Shown: positions 21,150-32,214, numbered from the stretch's first letter. The stretch is 64,000 nucleotides of DNA from Aquatica leii (GCA_035610365.1 CM069436.1:60279505-60343504); one strand, 5' to 3'. Translations and numbers: made by a program. Notes: generated by a model from the letters alone, not told the origin.

Positions 21150-21619
21150 TGGGGTTAAATTGAAGAAAAATCAAATTTTTGAATAAAAATTGACTTTAAG
21201 GTTAATTTGTATTTATTCGATAGAAGTTATTAGTAGATGTTTAATTATATTATTTTCAATTATAATAAGGTTGAAGATAGAATTTATTTTTGTGCAAAAT
21301 TTTGTTAATTTTATGAGACTAATATTTGTTAATTTTATATTATTTATAGATGAATATAAAATTTATATAATTCATTAAATTTTATTATGCAATTGGGGCG
21401 AATTGTATCAATTAAGTTATTGAATTTTATAAAAATTTTAGTTTGTGTAGGGGGGTACTGCAATTTTTTTTTACTAGTTTTGTTGTTGGCTATTTTTTTA
21501 TATTATAATATAATTTGTTAAAATTTTGATTTATTAAAAATAAAATTTAAATAATAGGTTAAATTAATTATTAAAATTTAAATATGTTAATTATTAAAAT
21601 TGTTTTATTAGACTAATTT
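21150..21619 (+). other. Probable control-region remnant
   Basis: Very AT-rich, strongly T- and G-biased sequence directly 5' of 12S, including TAGGGGGGTACTGCAA at about 21448-21463 and a T9 run. Position and composition fit the insect control region. No tRNA lies in it. The left limit is uncertain by about 100 bp. Confidence 0.55.
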
Positions 21620-22406
21620 TATTAGTTTAATATTTTATTATTTTTTATATTGTTTTTATAAAGTTTTATTTTGGCTTGAAATTTTAATTTATCATTATTT
21701 TATATGTATATTTTTAATTAAAAATTTTTGGTTGCAGTTTTTAATATTAAAAAATTATTTAAGTGAGTTTTAGTAATTGATTAAAGATTTGATAAAATTT
21801 GTGCCAGCAATTGCGGTTATACAAATAATTCAATTAAAATTTATTGGTTAATAATTAATTTTTTTGTCAAAAATTATTATTGAAATTTTTAAGTGAAATT
21901 TAAATTTCAATATATTTTTATTATTATTATTTGAAGTTATTAAAATTTATATTAAACTAGGATTAGATACCCTATTATTATAATTGTAAATTTAAATACC
22001 TGATTAGTATTAGTTATTTTCTTAAAAATTAAAAAATTTGGCGGTATTTTAGTCTATTCAGAGGAACCTGTTCTATAATTGATAGTCCACGATTAGTTTA
22101 ACTTTTCTTTTATGCTTGTATATCGTTGTTTTTGAATATTTTATAAGAATTAGAATTTTCAATAAGTATATTTTAGTTTATTTCAGATCAAGGTGCAGTT
22201 TATAGGAAAGGAGAAATGGGTTACAATAAACTTATTTTTGGTTTATTATTTTAAATGGTTTTATTAAATTGGATTTGATAGTAATAGTATATATATATAT
22301 ACTATGATTTTAGCTCTAAAATGTGCACATATTGCCCGTCGCTCTCATTAATTTGAGATAAGTCGTAACAAAGTAGATTTACTGGAAAGTGAATCTAGGA
22401 ATAAAA
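21620..22406 (+). rRNA. rrnS: Mitochondrial small-subunit (12S) rRNA
   Basis: Contains the universal small-subunit segments GTGCCAGCAATTGCGGTTAT (about 21801) and AAACTAGGATTAGATACCCT (21953), and the 3' end AAGTCGTAACAAAGTAG (22353). Its length of about 790 nt is normal for insects. No large insertion or deletion is evident. The 5' end is set by expected length; the 3' end by tRNA-Val. Confidence 0.95.
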
Positions 22407-22476
22407 CAAATTAAAGCTTTAAGGGAAGTTTTTTATTTACATTAAAAAGATTACTGTTCAATTCAGTATAATTTGA
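22407..22476 (+). tRNA. trnV: Mitochondrial tRNA-Val (TAC)
   Basis: Acceptor CAAATTA pairs with TAATTTG; anticodon TAC in loop TTTACAT. It sits between the two rRNAs as in other insects. Confidence 0.9.
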
Positions 22477-23737
22477 TTATGAATTTAATTATTTATTTAT
22501 CTTGATAGAATTATTTTTTAATTTATTAGTTTAATAGAAAAATTTGTTTTTATTATAGTTTATTAGTAAAGTGATTGAATTTTTATATTTAAAAGGTATA
22601 ATTTATTTTTTGTACCTTGTGTATCAGGGTTTATTTATTAAAAGTTTATTATAAAATTTTCTCGAATTAAAAAGTTCTAATTAATTATATGTTTAATTTT
22701 TTCATAAATTTTCTTAATTTTTAGTTAGAAATGAAACGTTATTCGTTTTTTAATATATCTAGTTTTTTAAGAAAATAATTTAATTCTCTTATTATTTATT
22801 TATTAATTAATTTGTAATTAATAAATTTTAGCATGAAATATTTAAAGGGACGAGCTTTTATTTATATACTTAAAAATTTTAGTTTTATTTATTTTTTGTA
22901 TAATTTAGATTGTTAATCATATGAACAATTTAATATTTAATTTTATTATATTTAAGATTTATATTAGTTTTAGTTTTTATATTAAAAATTTTTGTTTAAT
23001 TTTGTTTCTTTAGTAATAATGATAAAATTAGTAGATTAATATGTATATAGTGTTAGATTTTTAGGTAATAAAAAGGAACTCGGCAAATTAATTTTCTGCC
23101 TGTTTATTAAAAACATGTCTTTTTGATAATAATTTAAGGTTTAATCTGCTCAATGAATAGTTAAATTGCCGCAGTATTTTGACTGTGCAAAGGTAGCATA
23201 ATAATTAGCTTTTTTATTGGGAGCTGGAATGAATGATTGGACAAGAAAATTTCTGTCTCTTTATTATTTTTTTTTGAATTTTACTTTTAAGTTAAAAGGC
23301 TTAAATTTTTTTAAAAGACGAGAAGACCCTATAGAGTTTAATTTTTTATTATTTAGGATTTATTAGAATTTAAGTAATTTTATTTATAAAAAAAATTTGG
23401 TTGGGGTGACTGAAAGATAAAATTAACTCTTTTAATTATAATCAATTATGTTTGAATTTGAAATCTATATTTATAAGTTTAAAGTAAATTACCTTAGGGA
23501 TAACAGCGTAATTTTTTTTAGAGTTCTTATTAAAAGAAAAGTTTGCGACCTCGATGTTGGATTAAAATTTATTTTAGGTGTAGAAGCTTAAATATTAAGT
23601 CTGTTCGACTTTTAAAATTTTACATGATCTGAGTTTAAACCGGTGTGAGCCAGGTTGGTTTCTATCTTTAAATATTTAATATATTTTAGTACGAAAGGAC
23701 CAGGTATATAATAAATTATTTTTAATTGAATGTTATT
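22477..23737 (+). rRNA. rrnL: Mitochondrial large-subunit (16S) rRNA
   Basis: Carries the standard insect 16S blocks: CTGCCTGTTTATTAAAAACATG (22 bases; 23096 onward), ACGAGAAGACCCTATAGAG (about 23318) and the peptidyl-transferase area with AGGGATAACAGCGTAAT and GATCTGAGTTTAAACCGG. Length of 1261 nt is normal. Ends are defined by tRNA-Val and tRNA-Leu(CUN). Confidence 0.95.
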
Positions 23738-23800
23738 GTTACTTTGGCAGAATAGTGTAATAGATTTAGGATCTTTAAATGTATTTTTATACAGGTAATA
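23738..23800 (+). tRNA. trnL1: Mitochondrial tRNA-Leu (TAG, CUN)
   Basis: Acceptor GTTACTT pairs with AGGTAAT (one G-T); anticodon TAG in GATTTAGGAT. It lies between 16S and ND1 as expected. Confidence 0.85.
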
Positions 23801-23801
23801 T

Positions 23802-24722
23802 TTGTATATTTTTGATTATTTTTTATTATTTATTTCTTATATTATTCTTATTTTATGTGTATTAATTGGTGTAGCATTTTTAACTTTATTTGAGCGTAAA
23901 ATTTTAGGTTATATTCAAATTCGTAAGGGTCCAAATAAGGTTGGATTTATAGGTTTAGTTCAGCCTTTTAGTGATGCTATTAAATTGTTTTGTAAGGAGC
24001 AAGCTAATCCTATTATATCTAATTTTTTTTCTTATTATTTTTCACCAGTTTTTAATTTGTTTTTATCTTTACTTTTATGATTTTGCTTACCTTTTTTTAC
24101 TGGGTTTTTACATTTTTCTTTAGGATTTATATTTTTTCTTTGTTGTTCTAGTCTTTCTGTTTATACAATTATAATTGCTGGTTGATCATCTAATTCTAAT
24201 TATTCATTGTTGGGAGGATTGCGTTGTGTAGCTCAAACAATTTCTTATGAAGTAAGTCTGGCTATTATTTTGTTATCTTTTTTATTTCTTATTATGAGAG
24301 TTAGAATTTTTGATTTAATACTTTATCAAGAATATATTTGATTTTTTTTTATTTCTATTCCTTTAGCAATAATTTGGTTTACTTCTAGATTAGCTGAAAC
24401 TAATCGTACACCTTTTGATTTTGCTGAGGGAGAATCCGAATTAGTTTCTGGGTTTAATGTTGAATATAGAGGTGGGGGATTTGCTTTAATTTTTATAGCA
24501 GAATATTCAAGAATTTTATTTATAAGAATGATTTTTGTATTTATTTTCTTTAGAGGTTGTTTGACAAATTTAATATTTTTTTTTATATCAGTTTTTATGT
24601 CTTTTATATTTATTTGAGTTCGGGGGACTTTACCTCGATATCGTTATGATAAATTAATATATTTAGCTTGGAAAAGGTTTCTTCCTGTTTCTTTAAATTT
24701 TTTAATGTTTTTTTTGGTTTAA
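23802..24722 (+). CDS. nad1: NADH dehydrogenase subunit 1
   Basis: Membrane subunit of respiratory complex I that couples the quinone site to the proton channel arm. 306 codons plus TAA, fully open under the invertebrate mitochondrial code (TGA Trp, AGA/AGG Ser). The start TTG immediately after tRNA-Leu is usual in beetles. Conserved blocks include [45 protein letters not shown] and [20 protein letters not shown]. At least six hydrophobic segments are visible. The standard nuclear code would end it at 24080, so it cannot be expressed as this protein from the nucleus. Confidence 0.95.
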
Positions 24723-24760
24723 AAATATTTATTTTTTCTTTAATTTTTTAGTTAATTATT

Positions 24761-24768
24761 TTTAGTAA
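24761..24768 (-). promoter_or_regulatory. mtTERM/DmTTF-type site in ND1-tRNA-Ser spacer
   Basis: The 46-nt spacer between ND1 and tRNA-Ser(UCN) contains TACTAAA on the minus strand (about 24761-24767). Insects, beetles included, keep a TACTA core here, the binding site of the transcription termination factor. Assignment is by position and motif. Confidence 0.6.
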
Positions 24769-24834
24769 AAGTTAATAAGATAATTAATCTTTTTTTATAT
24801 TTTCAAAATATATACTTATACAAGTTCATTAACT
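24769..24834 (-). tRNA. trnS2: Mitochondrial tRNA-Ser (TGA, UCN)
   Basis: Acceptor AGTTAAT pairs with ATTAACT; anticodon TGA in loop TTTTGAAAA. It overlaps the last two bases of cytochrome b. Confidence 0.9.
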
Positions 24835-25966
24835 AATTTTTGAATATTATGTTATCCCATATTTTTGATAAAAGGAATAATATTGGGAAAAATATGAAGT
24901 ATGAAATTGTCAATAATTGTCCTGTTAAAATGTAAGGTTCTTCAACTGGTTTAGCTCCAATTCATGTTAATAAGCATCTTGTTATAGTAAATCTTCAAAA
25001 TAGAATTTTATTTAAAGGATAAAATGTACTGTTTTTAATTTTTTTTTTAAATAAAGGTATAATTACTAGAATTAAAATTGAGCAGAATAAGGCAATAACT
25101 CCTCCTAATTTATTAGGGATTGAACGTAGAATTGCATAAGCAAATAAAAAGTATCATTCTGGTTTAATGTGGGCTGGAGTTACAAGTGGATCAGCTGGAA
25201 TAAAGTTGTCAGGATCTCCTATTAAGTATGGAAATGTTAAGATAAATAAAGTAAATATTATTAAGGTGAATATGAATCCAATTAGATCTTTGGATGTATA
25301 ATATGGGTGAAATTGAACTTTATCAATATTGTTTGTTGTTCCTAATGGATTAAAAGATCCAGTTTGGTGAAGAAATAATAAGTGAATTATAGCTAATGCT
25401 ATGATTACAAATGGAAGGATGAAGTGTAAAGCGAAGAAACGTGTTAAGGTAGCATTATCTACAGCAAATCCTCCTCAAATTCATTGAACAATATTATTTC
25501 CTAGATAAGGAATGGCTGATAGTAAATTAGTAATTACTGTAGCTCCTCAAAAAGATATTTGTCCTCAAGGTAGGACATACCCTAGGAATGCTGTTCCTAT
25601 AATTATAAAGAATATAATTACTCCAATTGTTCATGTTATTGGTTGTATAAATGATCTATAGTATAATCCTCGACCAATATGTAAATATAAACATACAAAA
25701 AATAGTGATGCCCCATTTATATGAATAATTCGTATTAATCATCCATAGTTTACATCTCGACAAATATGGACAACACTATTAAATGCTAATGAAATATCTG
25801 AACAATAATGTATTGCTAGGAATAATCCTGTTAATACTTGGATAATAAGACATATTCCTAATAATGATCCAAAGTTTCATCATCCTGAAATATTTGAAGG
25901 TGAGGGAAGATCAATAAGTATATTATTTATAATTTTAAATAATGGATTTTTTTTTATAATTTTCAT
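24833..25966 (-). CDS. cob: Cytochrome b
   Basis: Haem protein of complex III (ubiquinol-cytochrome c reductase). 377 codons plus TAG, open throughout under code 5. Recognisable: [24 protein letters not shown] N-terminal helices with [64 protein letters not shown] and [20 protein letters not shown]. The four haem-ligand His residues are in place. The ATG start overlaps the ND6 stop by one base, the usual J-strand arrangement. The end is 24833. Confidence 0.95.
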
Positions 25967-26454
25967 TATACATTTTTTCGTAGGGGCCCTCTTTTGATAT
26001 TAGTAATTTTACTTACAGCAATTAAAGCAATTAGTAAATAAATAATAATTACTATAGATATAAGTATTATTGGGTATATAAGAAATTTATTTAGAGATAT
26101 TGTAAAAAAAAATTTACTTTTAAGAGCAATGTCTAAATTTATTGAATTTATATTTGGAAAAAGTTTATCTTTGAATAGAAATATTCTAATAAATGGAATT
26201 GCTGTAATTAAGGATGATTTATTGAATCTAAATTTTTCATTTGATGCTACTCTTGTTATATAAATAAACAAAATTAGTATTCCTCCTACTATAATAATAA
26301 ATAGAATATATGAGTATCAGAAATTTATTGATAATAATCCAATTCATATGGAAATTAATAGGGTTTGTGTTAATAAAATTAGTCCTATAGATAATGGATG
26401 AGAAATTATTATAAATATTATTGTTATTATTATTATTAGAATTAAAATTATTAT
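25966..26454 (-). CDS. nad6: NADH dehydrogenase subunit 6
   Basis: Small membrane subunit of complex I. Open under code 5 to TAA at 25966-25968. An ATA at 26454 is the likely start, since the alternative ATT at 26463 would overlap tRNA-Pro by 8 bases. Conserved features are HPLSMGLILLTQT near residue 20, YSYMLFIIMVGGMLILFIYM, then VASNEK. About 163 residues with five hydrophobic segments, a normal length for the gene. Confidence 0.93.
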
Positions 26455-26455
26455 A

Positions 26456-26521
26456 CAGAGAATAGTTTATGTAAAATGTTAACTTTGGAAGTTAAGGAAG
26501 AATAATCTAATTTTTCTCTGA
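26456..26521 (+). tRNA. trnP: Mitochondrial tRNA-Pro (TGG)
   Basis: Acceptor CAGAGAA pairs perfectly with TTCTCTG; anticodon TGG in ACTTTGGAAG. Confidence 0.92.
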
Positions 26522-26583
26522 AGTTTTAAAAGATTACTTATTTTTGGTTTACAAGACCAATATTTTGATTAAATTATTAAAAC
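26522..26583 (-). tRNA. trnT: Mitochondrial tRNA-Thr (TGT)
   Basis: Acceptor GTTTTAA pairs with TTAAAAC; anticodon TGT in TCTTGTAAA. Confidence 0.92.
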
Positions 26584-26584
26584 A

Positions 26585-26871
26585 ATGTTAATTTATAGAT
26601 ATATGGTTTTTATTTTTATATATTTTGTAGGTTTATTAGTAATGTGTTTAAAATGTAGTCATTTACTTTTAATACTTTTAAGATTAGAATTTATTGTTTT
26701 ATCTTTATTTTTGGGTATAGGAGTTTTTGTTTTAGGCTTATTATATGAAAGTTATTTTATCATAATTTTTATCTTTGAGAGTTTGTGAGGGCTTTAGGTT
26801 TATCAATTTTGGTTTCTTTAGTTCGTATATATGGAAATGATTATTTTAATTCTTTTAATATTTTATGGTAA
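26585..26871 (+). pseudogene. nad4L: NADH dehydrogenase subunit 4L, frameshifted
   Basis: ATG directly after tRNA-Thr; the frame runs through the two normal helices (LLVMCLKCSHLLLILLRLEF, LFLGIGVFVLGLLYESYFII) to about 26776. It then breaks twice: about +1 near 26777-26780, and a second shift at 26790 (2 bases lost, or 1 gained). The C-terminal block LGLSILVSLVR-NDYF and the stop at 26869-26871 are present in the last frame, overlapping ND4 by 7 bases as usual. These breaks begin a cluster that continues into ND4. Confidence 0.9.
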
Positions 26872-28185
26872 AATTTATTATATATATATTTTTATGATTC
26901 CTTTATGTTTTTATATAGAAATTTTTGGGTTCTTCAATTCATATTTTTTATAATATTTACTTTGTTTTTATACTTATAGTTATAGTATGTATTTTTCTTC
27001 AATTAGTTATTTTTTTGGATGTGATTATGTGATTTTTTTATGATTTTTTTAAGAATTTGAGTTGTGTATTAATATTGAGGGCAAAAGAAAAGCTTTATTT
27101 TTATAATAATTTTTCTCTTTTTTTTAGATTCGTAATTTTATTTCTTTTGATTTTTTTATTTTTGACTTTTTGTTCAATAAATATATTTGTATTTTATTTA
27201 TTTTTTGAAATAAGATTGATCCCCACTTTATTATTAATTTTAGGATGAGGTTATCAACCTGAACGTATTCAGGCTGGGATATACATATTTATATATACAT
27301 TATTTGGTTCTTTTCCTATAATAGTTTCATTATTTTATTTATATTATTATAATAGAAGATTAGACTTTTTTTTTTCTTATAATGTTAATTCTTTTTATTT
27401 ATATATTTGTATGATTCTAGTTTTTTTAATTAAGATTCCTATATATTTTGTTCATTTATGATTACCAAAGGCTCATGTTGAAGCTCCTGTTTCAGGTTCT
27501 ATAATTTTAGCAGGTGTAATGTTGAAGTTAGGAGGTTATGGATTTCTTCGATTTATAAAAATTTTTGTTGAGATCGGTATAAAAATTAACTTTATTTTTA
27601 TTACTATTAGATTAATTGGGGGTTTCTATATTTCTTTAATTTGTCTTCGGCAGATGGATATTAAGTCTTTAATTGCCTATTCTTCAGTTTCTCATATAGG
27701 ATTAGTTTTATCAGGACTAATAACTTTAAATTTATGGGGATTTTATGGTTCATTTTTAATAATAATTGCTCATGGGTTATGTTCTTCTGGACTTTTTTGT
27801 TTAGCAAATATTTCTTATGAACGATTGTCTAGTCGTAGATTATTTATAAATAAGGGGTTAATTAATTTAATACCTAGAATATCTTTATGATGATTTTTAC
27901 TTTGTTCTTCTAATATAGGCGCTCCGTTTTCTTTGAATCTTTTTGGGGAAATTATACTAATTAATTCAATTATTTCTTGAAGATGATTGACTTTTATTTT
28001 TCTGTCTTTAATTTCTTTTTTTGGAGCTGCTTATTCTTTATATCTTTATTCTCATACTCAACATGGAATTTTATTTCAAGGATTTTATTCATTTTCTTTG
28101 GGTAGTTTACGTGAATATTTATTATTATTTTTACATTGAGTTCCTTTAAATTTAATTTTTATGAGTGGTGATATTTTTATATATT
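26865..28185 (+). pseudogene. nad4: NADH dehydrogenase subunit 4, 5' end frameshifted
   Basis: Proton-pumping subunit of complex I. From 27057 to the end near 28185 it is open under code 5, with [24 protein letters not shown] sequence, [36 protein letters not shown] and [10 protein letters not shown] all in place. The first about 190 bases need at least four frame changes (near 26885, 26913, 26970 and between 27030 and 27056) and hold an in-frame TAG at 26916. The frame at the ATG and the final frame are the same. It ends at tRNA-His with an incomplete stop. Confidence 0.92.
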
Positions 28186-28248
28186 ATTTAAATAGTTTAA
28201 TTAAAATATTGATTTGTGGTGTCAAAGATATACATAGTATTTTAAATA
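28186..28248 (+). tRNA. trnH: Mitochondrial tRNA-His (GTG)
   Basis: Acceptor ATTTAAA pairs perfectly with TTTAAAT; anticodon GTG in ATTTGTGGT. Confidence 0.9.
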
Positions 28249-29955
28249 ATTTCAATTTGTTTTTTTATATTTATTTTTATATTTTTTTTTAGAATTTCTT
28301 TTTTTTGGTTAAGTCTGTATTTTATAATAATAGATTTAATGATTATTTTTGAATATGAATTAATAACTTTAAATTCTAATATTATTTTTATATCAATTTT
28401 ATTTGATTGAATATCTTTACTTTTTATAAGTTTTGTTTTATTTATTTCTAGAATAGTAATTTATTATAGAGAAGAGTATATGTCAGGTGATTTAAATATT
28501 AATCGATTTATTTTTTGGTGTTTTTATTTGTTATATCAATAATATTTTTAATTATTAGTCCTAATTTAATTAGAATTTTGTTAGGTTGGGATGGATTAGG
28601 TTTAGTTTCTTATTGTTTAGTCATTTATTATCAAAATAATAAATCTTTAAATGCTGGTATATTAACTGCTTTATCTAACCGAATTGGTGATGTAGGAATT
28701 CTTATATCAATTGCTTGAATAATGAATTATGGATCTTGAAATTTTGTATTTTATTTAGATTTTATAAAGGAAGATTTTGATATAAAAATTATTAGTTATT
28801 TTATTGTTTTATCTGCTTTTACTAAAAGTGCACAGATTCCTTTTTCTTCATGATTACCCGCAGCAATGTCAGCACCTACTCCAGTATCATCTCTAGTTCA
28901 TTCTTCTACATTAGTTACTGCCGGTGTTTATTTATTAATTCGTTTTAATTTTTGTTTTAGAACGGGTTTAATGTTTTTTATATTATTTATTTCTAGAATA
29001 ACAATATTTATATCTGGTTTAGGGGCTAACTTTGAGTATGATTTAAAAAAAATTATTGCTTTATCTACTTTAAGACAGCTTGGATTAATAATAAGAATTT
29101 TATTTTTGGGGGATTATAAACTTGCTTTTTTTCATTTACTTTCTCATGCTTTATTTAAGGCTTTACTTTTTATATGTGCCGGATGTATAATTCATAATTT
29201 AATGAATTGTCAGGATATCCGTTATATAGGGTCTTTAATTAATTTTATACCTTTAACTTGCACTTTTTTTAATATTTCTAATTTTTCTTTATGCGGCTTA
29301 CCTTTTTTATCAGGATTTTACTCTAAGGATTTAATTTTAGAAGTTTTTTCTATAAGTTATATAAATATATTTATGTACTTAATTTTTTATGTTTCAATTG
29401 GTCTAACTGTTAGTTATTCTTTTCGCTTATGTTATTATTCATTGTTTAGAATATATAATTTTTATATATTTAATAATTTGAATGATCAAGGTTTAATTAT
29501 ATTAAAGGGTATAGGTGGTTTAATTTTCTTAGTTATTTTTGGAGGGGGAATTCTTTCATGATTAATATTTCCTACTCCTTATTTTATTTGTTTACCTTTT
29601 ACATTAAAGATAATAGTTATTTTTTGCATTATATTCGGTGTATGACTCGGGTATGAATTTTCTAATTTTGGTTATCATTATGATTTAAAATCAATAAGTT
29701 GATTATCTATTAGCTTATTTTTTTCTTCTATATGAAATATACCAGCATTATCTACTTATTTTGTTAATTATTATTTTTTAAAGTTTGGAAATTTTTATTA
29801 TAAGAATGTTGACTTAGGATGATTAGAATACTTTGGGTCTCAAAATTTATATAATAATATTATGAGAGGTTCTAAAATAAGTCAATTATTATTTAATAAT
29901 AGATTAAAGGTTTATTTTATTTTATTAATAATTTTTATTTTATTATTAATTATTT
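28249..29955 (+). pseudogene. nad5: NADH dehydrogenase subunit 5, one frameshift
   Basis: Largest proton-pumping subunit of complex I. ATT at 28249 follows tRNA-His directly. The frame is open under code 5 to INRFIFW, where one T is missing in the run at 28511-28516. From 28515 it is open again to the end, with [55 protein letters not shown] and LFFHLLSHALFKALLF-like blocks. The gene probably ends on a T before tRNA-Phe; the frame would otherwise reach TAA at 29979-29981. The indel lies in a homopolymer, so a sequencing error is possible. Confidence 0.92.
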
Positions 29956-30019
29956 ATTTTAATAGCTTATTTAGAGCATAATATTGAAGATATTAAGGAG
30001 ATATTTAGATCTTAAAATA
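29956..30019 (+). tRNA. trnF: Mitochondrial tRNA-Phe (GAA)
   Basis: Acceptor ATTTTAA pairs with TTAAAAT; anticodon GAA in TATTGAAGAT. Confidence 0.9.
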
Positions 30020-30081
30020 TTTATAAAACGTATGTTTAATTTTACAATGAAAATGTAATGTTTTATATAAACTATATAAAT
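30018..30081 (-). tRNA. trnE: Mitochondrial tRNA-Glu (TTC)
   Basis: Acceptor arms ATTTATA/TATAAAT; anticodon TTC in ATTTTCATT on the minus strand. Confidence 0.9.
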
Positions 30082-30149
30082 AGAAATATAAACGGAGTTT
30101 CACTGCTTAAATTTGAAATTAGAAGTTTCATTTTGAATCACATATTTCT
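30082..30149 (-). tRNA. trnS1: Mitochondrial tRNA-Ser (TCT, AGN)
   Basis: Acceptor AGAAATA pairs with TATTTCT. The anticodon arm TGAAA-CTTCTAA-TTTCA gives anticodon TCT instead of the GCT usual in insects, a trait reported for polyphagan beetles. Confidence 0.85.
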
Positions 30150-30214
30150 TTAAATGGAATTTATATTCATTTTTATCATTAACAGTGATAGACCTCTATT
30201 TTGGTTTCATTTAA
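30150..30214 (-). tRNA. trnN: Mitochondrial tRNA-Asn (GTT)
   Basis: Acceptor TTAAATG pairs with CATTTAA; anticodon GTT in CACTGTTAAT. Confidence 0.9.
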
Positions 30215-30278
30215 AAATAAGGATGATAATCATCAAAGGACTAGGTCGAAACTAATAACAATATTTTGTTTCTTATTT
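30215..30278 (-). tRNA. trnR: Mitochondrial tRNA-Arg (TCG)
   Basis: Acceptor AAATAAG pairs with CTTATTT; anticodon TCG in AGTTTCGACC. Confidence 0.9.
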
Positions 30279-30340
30279 AAGATAAATTGATGATCAATAT
30301 TTTTAAGTGCAAATTAAATGTTAATTTTAACTATTATCCT
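30278..30340 (-). tRNA. trnA: Mitochondrial tRNA-Ala (TGC)
   Basis: Acceptor AGGATAA pairs with TTATCTT (one G-T); anticodon TGC in AATTTGCACT. It overlaps the ND3 stop by two bases. Confidence 0.9.
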
Positions 30341-30692
30341 AAATTGCTCAATTTAGTGCACCTTGTTTTCATTCATGGTAAAGTCCTAGTAATAAAATTA
30401 CAATAAATATGGATGTAATTATTGAGAATGTAATAATTCTTGTAATTTTTAGTGTAATTACTAAAGGTAGTAGTAAGGTAATTTCTACATCAAAAATTAG
30501 GAAAATTATAGCAATTAAAAAAAATTGAAGAGAAAATGGTATTCGTGCAGAGGATTTAGGGTCAAAACCACATTCAAAAGGTGATCTTTTTTCTCGATCA
30601 ATTAATGTTTTTTTTGAGAGGAATCTTGCTAATATTATAACAATAAATGATAATATAAATGTAATTAATGCAAAATTTCTTATAACAATAAT
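30339..30692 (-). CDS. nad3: NADH dehydrogenase subunit 3
   Basis: Small complex I subunit at the quinone-site loop. 117 codons plus TAG, starting with ATT next to tRNA-Gly and fully open under code 5. Conserved centre [20 protein letters not shown] includes the loop Cys, followed by [14 protein letters not shown] and the C-terminal YHEWKQGALNWA. Length is normal for insects. Confidence 0.95.
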
Positions 30693-30756
30693 TACTTACA
30701 CTAGTTAACTAGATCTTTTAATTGGAAGTTAAAAATAATTTTTATACTATATAAAT
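30693..30756 (-). tRNA. trnG: Mitochondrial tRNA-Gly (TCC)
   Basis: Acceptor ATTTATA pairs with TGTAAGT (two G-T pairs); anticodon TCC in ACTTCCAAT. Confidence 0.9.
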
Positions 30757-31540
30757 ATCTACCTCATCAATAAATTGAAATATAAAGGAATAATCATACT
30801 ACATCAACAAAATGTCAGTATCATGCTGCTGCTTCAAATCCAAAATGATGAATAGATGAGAAATGATTTTTTATTTGTCGTAGTAAACAGACTCCAAGAA
30901 AAGTGGTTCCAATTATTACATGGATTCCATGGAATCCTGTTGCTATAAAGAATCTTGATCCATATACTGAATCTGCAATGGTAAAAGTTGATTCTATATA
31001 TTCATATGCTTGAAGGATAGAAAAATAAATACCTAGTAAAATGGTAAGACCTAGACTATAAATTGCTTGTTTAAAATCATTTTCTATAAGACTATGATGA
31101 GCTCAGGTTACAGTAATTCCTGAAGAGATTAAGATTGTGGTATTAAGTAAAGGAATTTGAATTGGGTTAAAAGGGATAATTCTTTTTGGTGGTCAAATTA
31201 TACCAATTTCAATTGATGGAGCAAGTCTTCTGTGAAAGAAACTTCAAAAAAAAGACACAAAGAATAAGACTTCGGAAGTAATAAATAGAATTATTCCTCA
31301 TCGAAGTCCTTTGACAACCTTTAGAGTGTGTAGTCCTTGAAAAGTTCCTTCTCGGGAAGTGTCTCGTCATCATTGAATTATTACTATAATAGTGCATAGT
31401 GTTCCAATTATAAATAAATTTATATTATAAAGATGGAATCATTTAATTACTCCTGTTAATATAATTATTGTTCTAAGAGCACCTAGAATTGGCCAAGGTC
31501 TAATTTCCACAAGATGATAAGTATGATTTTTATTTAACAT
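30757..31540 (-). CDS. cox3: Cytochrome c oxidase subunit III
   Basis: Core subunit of complex IV. ATG at 31538-31540, 261 codons, ending with an incomplete stop T against tRNA-Gly. Open under code 5. Present: [71 protein letters not shown] and [23 protein letters not shown] sequence ending SIYWWGS. Seven hydrophobic helices are discernible. It overlaps the ATP6 stop by one base. Confidence 0.95.
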
Positions 31541-32214
31541 TAATTAACTTCTCTAGAATATAGTGTTCTTAAAATAGAGAATACATAGGATTGAATAATT
31601 GCAACTGCTGATTCTAATAATATAAGAAGTAATTGTGATAATACTAATATATTAATTATTAATAAAGATAATTTATTACCAGTTCTTCCTATTAAAGTTA
31701 AAAGAAGATGACCAGCAATTATATTAGCAGTTAGTCGAATAGCTAAAGTTCCTGGCCGAATAATATTTCTAATGGTTTCAATACATACCATAAAAGGTAT
31801 AAGAACAGGAGGTGTTCCCTGTGGAACAAGGTGGGCAAATATGTGGATAGTATTATTAATTCACCCATAAATTATAAATCTTAATCATAATGGTAAAGCT
31901 AAAGTTAATGTTAATACCAGATGTCTAGTTCTAGAAAAAATATATGGGAATAATCTTAAAACATTATTAAATATAATTAGAGAGAATAATGATAAAAAAA
32001 TTAAGGTAATTCTTTTTATTTCTTTAATTTTTAAGATTACTTTAAATTCATTTCTCAATATTAAGCATAACTTGACTCATATAAAATTGATTCGTGAAGG
32101 AATAATCCAGAATATAGTTGGTAAAACAATTAATCCTAATATAATTCTTATTCAATTTAATGATAAATTTATTCTTGTTGATGGATCAAATCTGGAAAAT
32201 AAGTTTGTTATCAT
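31540..32214 (-). CDS. atp6: ATP synthase F0 subunit 6
   Basis: Subunit a of ATP synthase, which forms the proton half-channels next to the c ring. 224 codons plus TAA, open under code 5. The helix with the essential Arg is recognisable in [20 protein letters not shown]. The N-terminus NLFSSFDPSTSMNLSLNW is typical of insects. It overlaps ATP8 by 7 bases (ATGATAA), the usual arrangement. Confidence 0.95.
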
